64,000 nt of DNA from Earliella scabrosa. Lineage: Eukaryota > Basidiomycota > Agaricomycetes > Polyporales > Polyporaceae. Made by a program: the position numbers and the translations under genes. Of the stretch, positions 58,136-64,000 are shown piece after piece. The notes under the pieces are model-generated. The model did no database searches. It was not told where the DNA came from and saw only the letters and a list, made by a program, of their open reading frames with translations. Positions within the stretch are counted from its first letter, which is position 1, and every line of letters starts with the position of its first letter. The stretch spans positions 1,054,001 through 1,118,000 of the forward strand of contig JABYQQ010000008.1 of the NCBI GenBank assembly GCA_022605405.1, given 5' to 3'.

Positions 58136-61014
58136 GCTATCCCAACACCGATGCATCGGCATGTGCGGTAGTGCTGGCTGTGAGTACGTTGGACGAATTC
58201 TGGAATGAAATGGTGCACCGAGCATACATTGTGGCTATTGCCCCGGGCGCGGACAGAACCCTTCAGCGCTCCTGGCATCCCGCACGGATGGTATCAGACT
58301 GTGGGCTTGAGCGCGGTCATGGGCAGGCTCAGCATGCTCGAAAGGGCATCCAAATTATCTCGATTATGTGACGTAGTCGCTGATTGCCCTTGTTCAGTCA
58401 GGTACAAGGGCCCAGGCCGCTCACAACCACCCACCGGAGAGCACTGAACCCCGGGTGTAACTCGATGGCCAGCATTCAAGGCCCGAGTCAATCTCGTGGA
58501 CACATCAATGCAACTCAAACGCCAGTCTCATACCAACGCCCAGTGCTGTACGAAAGATCTAGCGCGTCCCTCAACATAGCACGGCGCAGCAAGGGTTGCT
58601 GGTGCGCCATCCGATGCGCTCGCCGTGGAGCTGGAGAGCAATTATTGTGGCATCCAAAGTCAATCCTACATGAGACGGTGCAGGTACTTCACGGGGAGCC
58701 CAGTCCGAGGGACGCCGGCGCCGTCACTTTGGCAGGATCTGCGATCTTGGAGGCGCTGTAGTTGACCAGTGTGCGCCACGGGTTCACGGTGAGTTGCGCT
58801 GTCATGCTTCCCTGCCCTTTCCGTCGACCGACAGTCCGTACTAGGCGGCGCTGAAACGTGATGAGATTTGTGCCATGCGGAGGCAGAGGCTCACCCTGGA
58901 TGACCAATCTCGGTCTGGAGCTCGCTCAGAACATACTCGCAGAATGTCCGAGGTGCGTGCATGCTCGATGCATTAATGGTCCTTCCTAAATGGAACAACA
59001 GCCGCACCGTGAAAATTGAGCGCAGGGCGCTCCGGTATCAAATTGAGTGACACCATTCCTGACGCTCGTCACAGACTTGGGGCGGGGCAAATGTTCAATA
59101 TCTGTGGTAGACCCAACGAAGACTAGCACATATCACTAGACCTTGAGCGGGGACTTGATACGACTCCTTGTTCCGGTCTCGAGCGGATACGTTTATTCGG
59201 CTTCTACCGAGGCGGTGGATGACCGATCGTGTTCAAGTTCGACGGGCTTCCTGTCCGACATCCGTATAGCAACCAAGAGTCATCATTATAGATGGCCAGA
59301 GCGCGAGATGTGGGTAGCAGCTTCTCCCAGCTTGAGCCGCATCAGGCGACTCGGAGTTTAGTCATCGCAGGCGTACTGGCAGTGGCCCACCATCCCGGAT
59401 CAACCTGACGCCCCTTGCCTCACCAATCCGTACCTGCGCTCAATAGACATGTTATCGTGCGTTATCGTGCTCCGCACGTCGTGAACGCCTGACGCTCCTA
59501 TTTCCAAGCCAAATTGTCCCTACCCGTCGCGCGCCCGAAGGCTTGCACAGCCAACAAGTTCAGTAATGCTCCCGCGGCGCCTCAAATAAGCGAGTGTCGG
59601 TATTCATGAAACCGCGGCGCGTCATTTGCCCCCGCTCTTGTCAGAATCTGTCAAACCAAGTTCCGGATATTCATTCGCGCATGCTTTCCGGGGAGCTCGG
59701 CACTGGACCCGAGGCACGCGCTAGATTCGGGGATCTAGAAATCTATCTCAGCAGCTCAGCGCGCGCAAGACTGGTATTTACATAGGCGGCGAGCGCCGCC
59801 GCTCCAGCCTGAGCCACGAACCTGCTACATAGGATGTCGAGCTAACGCTCTTTTGTCACTAGTGGCATGCTCGAAGTGAGGTGAGATGACCACAGGAGAC
59901 CACAGGAGCCGTCGTGGACTCGTCCACAGGCACCTTGCGACGCAGAAAGGACGGCTTAACCGATTTTTGACTGACAACTGACAATAGCGCTTCGACGTGT
60001 TGGTGCTGAGTAGTCTCTGGCTCGAGCTGCGTCATTACCTTGTCCCGGATGCGGCTCGGAGCATAGAGCACGAGGCCAACTGTCGGAGAGAACCGAGGAG
60101 CCCGTGAATAGTACTAATGGCAAGGCCTAGCCTATGGCTTAGCCTTTAGAAGGTCAAGATCCAACTCAACGTGACTGCAAACCCTGCTTGACGCCTCCAT
60201 GTCTTCCACCTCCTCCGAGTAAGGAAAGTCCGAGGCCTGTTGCCGCGCCGAGGGAGAAAAGTTTGCATCTACTGCACCGGTCCCAGGCGGGTCCATGCTT
60301 GAGGTCAGCATTAGCGCCTCCTGACACGACAACTGACCTCGGAATTGAAAAACAGACAAAGACACTCATTCCGACTCGCAAGGAGCTTAGCTCGCCCGGA
60401 AGTGCTAGATCATGTCAGATGAGGCACCGGGATCTTGACTGTGGACGAAAATCAGGGATCCGTCACATTTTCTGCTTCCCCGCATCGCGAGCGGCTGGCA
60501 TGATCATGAGGGCCGGTCCGCGAAGGTTGAAACATAATTCAGTCCAAGGTGTTCTCATCTTCGGGTGCATGCGTCCGATGCTTACTCACCTTCGGAAATG
60601 CCTGTGGGCGGCTTGGCCGTCAGTGACTTGGACAAACCACGGATTGTGGCCTGGCGCCACTGCTACTAGTACAATGATGGCTACGGTGCTGGTGGTATTG
60701 CGCACTTACTTGGGTGCATGCTCGTATGGCAGACGTGAGCTCCACGCACTTGATCCGTTCCATGCTTTTGTCAAATTTGTACACGAGATTTGCATTTCTA
60801 TGGGAGCAGCTACACAGCGAGCACGGGACCACAATTGGAACTACAGGAGGGAAAAGGCTAGAGATTCTGCGAGTACAATCTCTCCGTGCACCACGCACCA
60901 CGACCACAACCGGAAATTCGTTCAGAAGGCGAACTTTCACACCCCCGTACTGGCCAGAACACATCAGAGTGCAAGAGCCTGTCGGGAGTGAGAGCAGAAA
61001 ACGCATCGGAAACC
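58136..61014. other. 2.9-kb interval without a supported gene
   Basis: Contains one long plus-strand frame, 60188-60991 (267 codons), rich in Arg, Ser and His without motif; competing frames exist on the other strand. No splice chain, RNA gene or mobile element could be supported. Confidence 0.45.
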
Positions 61015-61911
61015 TCAGTTCCGATAAGCGGAGATCGCCTGGGTGAACGTGACGTTTAAGGCGGCCTATAAACCTTGTCTTAGTAGGATGTCATCGACAT
61101 GATTGAGAAAGATGCTACTCACGAATTGCATCTCAGCTTGGGATCCCTTCGTAGGAATCAGACCTATCAGGGCGAAGGCTAAAGCCTAGAATGTAGTAAT
61201 CGCGCACATCAGATCATAGTAGCGTCATGCATATGATGGTCATTCTCCTCGCACTCACGTCGACAGTACCCTCCACACCCTGCAACGCGGCAGCGACAGG
61301 CGCGGTGGCACGGAACATCTCAAACAGGCCCTGTGCATTATTTGTAAGCCTATGTCATAGTCATGGCGGGTCCGACACACTTACATGCTTGCCGATGATG
61401 GTAGAGAGAAGCAACCTACAAGATGGAGCGAGTCAGCGTCGCGGCGTACCACGACCTACTTGGAACTACTCACTGGTGCACTCTGACAAACGTAACCAGC
61501 GCGTCCACAATGGGCGTGGCATCCGCATCATCAAAGGGAGGCATTTCCGGCTAACATTTGTGCGAGTGAGTTGGGCGAACGCAAATCGCAGAGGTCGCAG
61601 AGAAACCTACATCCAAGCTCGACACGAAGTTGCCGACGGTGTTTTGGATGTTGTTCAGGCCCCGGGCGACCTGCTGTATGAGGGGGAAATGATGACAATC
61701 AAATTCGAACACTACAGTTGAATATACGCACGAAGCCTCGGAGTGGGAAATTGATGACGGTCAGCCCCGAGGTCACAGTTTGCAGGTCTCTGGACTGGGT
61801 GGTGACGGCCTCGATCGCGTTGACCACGTCGTCAGCAGTAGCCGCGAGAACGTTGACGACGCCGAAGAGGACGACCGCGACGACGGTAAAGATGCTGCCG
61901 GAGAGCTTCAT
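61015..61911 (-). CDS. Hydrophobic surface-binding protein A (HsbA) family secreted protein
   Basis: Seven exons read on the minus strand. Start at ATG 61911 with a signal peptide (MKLSGSIFTVVAVVLFGVVN, cut after VLA). The mature part is TADDVVNAIEAVTTQSRDLQ, TVTSGLTVINF, VARGLNNIQNTVGNFVSSL, FDDADATPIVDALVTFVRVH, LLLSTIIGKH, GLFEMFRATAPVAAALQGVE, ALAFALIGLIPTK and a last short exon ending LNVTFTQAISAYRN at TGA 61015. This all-helical, cysteine-free pattern is HsbA, a secreted protein that coats hydrophobic surfaces and recruits hydrolases; basidiomycetes have many copies. Total about 178 residues, normal length. All joins keep frame; the last intron (after EMQF) is inferred from GTGAGT and TATAG borders. 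A TATA box lies 92-99 bp upstream. Confidence 0.88.
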
Positions 61912-62002
61912 GTTGTATAGAGAGAAGAGTCGAGGACGAAAGGATGTAGCTGCACGGGGTTCGAACGAAGTCGAATGAAGCAAGACAGCGCAATCGTTGC
62001 GA

Positions 62003-62010
62003 TATTTATA
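62003..62010 (-). promoter_or_regulatory. TATA box of the HsbA-like gene
   Basis: TATAAATA on the minus strand, 92-99 bp upstream of the ATG at 61911. Confidence 0.7.
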
Positions 62011-64000
62011 CGCGAGAGGGTAGGTGACCCAACGCGCTGAACGTCATTTAGACTAGCCACGGTCCGCCATCACCCGAGGTCTCAAGCGAGACATGTCAGT
62101 GAGGAATGAGCACTGGCAGACATCGACTGGCTAAAGTGGTAACAACATGGATATACCCAATGAGAGCCTGCTTGCTATGACGTCTTAACACCAACGCGGA
62201 CTTCAAAACAATGCCTCGTGGCGCTTCCTGGTGGTGCTGGTCAATTGATCTGGTCACGGAGTATATCGAATGCCGACGTGTTGAAGGATCCTGGAAGGCA
62301 AGTGATGACTTGATGACGGGTCAAAGATATCTCAAGGCGAACTCACTGTCAGAACTCATGCAACCGCTGTCAGAGCTCGTGGAGTATAGCGTTGCTTCGC
62401 GACTACTACAGCCACTCTTGTGCCATACGGCAATGACTGAGCTCGATACACGAGCGGATGATAGCACACCCGTCTGATGTTGTAATAGACGTAGTACGCA
62501 CTTCCAAACGAGGCCAAGCTCTGTTCGCCTCCAGAGCACCCGAGATCGCGTTGCTGGAGGAGCATGTCTGGCAAATTGTCAGGTGATGGTGTTCTGCACA
62601 TCGCTCTGCGAGAGAAGACATCGGAGGTGCAGAGTGCCGAGTGGCCCCGCCGCTCAACTTGAAAGCTCTCCTACCAAGATACGAGGTCTAACCTCCATGT
62701 TACGCCAGCGGTGCTCCATGAGGAAGCAACGTCGCTGACGTCTTTCACGGCCAGCACGGGCACTGTGTACTACGATCGTCCGTGACGCGGCGAAATTGGG
62801 GCCTGAATTCGTGCCGCAGGCCCAGGCTGGACGACGGCCCTTGTCACGAACGTGAACAGCACCATGTGGTCTTGTTGCACTCATAGAAATGCACCAGCCC
62901 GAACCCAAGGAAGTTTCAAAGTCAGCAAAATTGTACTTCGGGGTTAGCGTAGGTCACGACGCGGACGCACCTGCCCGTTCATGTCGGCAAGTAGTTCGCC
63001 TCAATATCCATCTATATTCATGTGGCACTAGCGGAGATGCGCATCGCTAGCATCTTGGGCACTGTCAGCGAATCCAACCGCGGGAGTATTAACGCCGACA
63101 CTCGGACGAGAGAGGCTACACCGAGGCACACCCTGTCCCATCTGTCGACCCTATACCACGAATTTGTCCGAGATCGGGCAAAGCATACCGTTCCGGCCGT
63201 GCTTGAGCTCGAGAGTGCTGTCTGTTGGCGCCGCGATTGAGCGTCGACGTTCCCGCCCGGCTAGAGTTATGCCCACCGCGATTCGCGGCTTACTCATACC
63301 CCAATTGTTGGCGCGTCTACCATTCTCTGTTACACTGCCGTGCTAGAGCCCAACGGGCCCGAAGGCCAGTACGCCTGCGTGTACGCGTCCTCATACACCG
63401 AGACTCGGAGCGGGGACTCGGATGGATGACATCCCCGGTATCGGAGAAGATGTGGTCGTCGGAGGGTGCTGTATCTGTGAGCTGGGAAGTTGACCGCAGG
63501 TCCAGGACAGACCGACGCGCACGGCAAACCTGTGGCGTGGAGTCCTGGCGAACCACCACGACTGCCAGCAGACTCGGAGGGCGTGACATTGTTGCCCTTG
63601 CGCCGCCCCGGGCCGACGGAGGCACAGCCACTTGGGCTTATGTAACGACGGGCGACATTGATATATTGAAGCGCCATCGCGGTCGGAGTCTCGGAGATGA
63701 TGATACCAAATGCCATACACTACTCAAGACTTGCACTCATTGCACTGTTCGTGGGACTTCGTGGAGAGCCTGAGTGCGGCAGAATTGCGTCGGCACAGAC
63801 GGGCCGCCCAGGTATCCGCTCTGCGGTGCCATGCATTATAAGTACCAGGGCACAACGTCATGGCGATGCCCCCGATGGGACGTCTGGTACCCAGTCGTAG
63901 TACTACTAGTAGGAGTAGTAGAATTCCTGGCCACGATCAGTGGTCAGGTCTCAGGATGGGTAATGCGGGATCTTTGAATCAGATCTGGCAGTCTAACCTG
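62011..64000. other. Terminal 2 kb, no supported gene
   Basis: Only short overlapping frames, the longest 182 codons at 63225-63773 plus, which is Arg/Ser-rich and shadowed by frames on the other strand. Nothing recognisable; genes may begin beyond the window. Confidence 0.45.

Noticed and set aside
60188..60991. 267-codon plus-strand frame
   Set aside because: No recognisable domain, mixed composition, competing frames on the other strand and no splice extension.

Overview
The window is nuclear DNA of a filamentous basidiomycete, most likely a polypore (Polyporales, Agaricomycetes). The genes are dense and cut by many 50-70 bp GT-AG introns, some exons are only 3-13 nt long, and codon use is GC-rich. 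The gene set fits too: elongation factor 3, cerato-platanin, an HsbA-type surface protein, an Agaricomycete sesquiterpene synthase, a multi-transmembrane protein of a type I recall from polypores, and a polypore-type Zn2Cys6 regulator. No viral, bacterial, plasmid or CRISPR signal was seen. Exon structures were built by reading splice sites and keeping frame; there is no transcript support.

Layout. 1-2.8 kb: no convincing gene. 2.8-10.2 kb: a small conserved acidic-tail protein, ORC2, two lineage-restricted genes of unknown function, then a decayed second copy of the ORC2 3' half. 10.3-13 kb: a MYND zinc-finger gene (minus strand) and a frame-broken gene. 13.1-15.7 kb: a DHA2-type MFS transporter and an intron-containing tRNA-Gln(CUG). 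15.9-25.2 kb: a minus-strand housekeeping block (M50B-like membrane metallopeptidase, eEF3, V-ATPase subunit a). 25.2-30 kb: gene-poor. 30-32.4 kb: a Zn2Cys6 transcription factor. 32.4-35.5 kb: gene-poor. 35.5-36.7 kb: adenylate kinase. 38.2-41.3 kb: two divergent MYND paralogues of the 10.3 kb gene. 41.3-44.5 kb: an NmrA-like NAD(P)-binding protein and the oligosaccharyltransferase subunit WBP1/OST48. 45.2-62 kb: a sparser accessory stretch with cerato-platanin, a cytochrome P450, a 7TM-like membrane protein, a cupin-like relic, a sesquiterpene synthase and an HsbA-type secreted protein, separated by gene-poor DNA with small inverted repeats. 62-64 kb: nothing recognisable.

How the genes fit together. 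The left and middle parts are mostly core functions: replication initiation, translation elongation, vacuolar acidification, N-glycosylation and adenylate balance. The right part carries secreted surface-active proteins plus a terpene synthase and a P450 about 7.5 kb apart, which might act in one pathway. Four of these right-hand genes share a TATA box 78-99 bp upstream of their ATG. The main points for a second look are: two paralogous MYND genes whose 54-nt stop-free intron falls exactly inside the second zinc site; the degenerate ORC2 duplicate; extreme micro-exons; and the terpene synthase/P450 neighbourhood.
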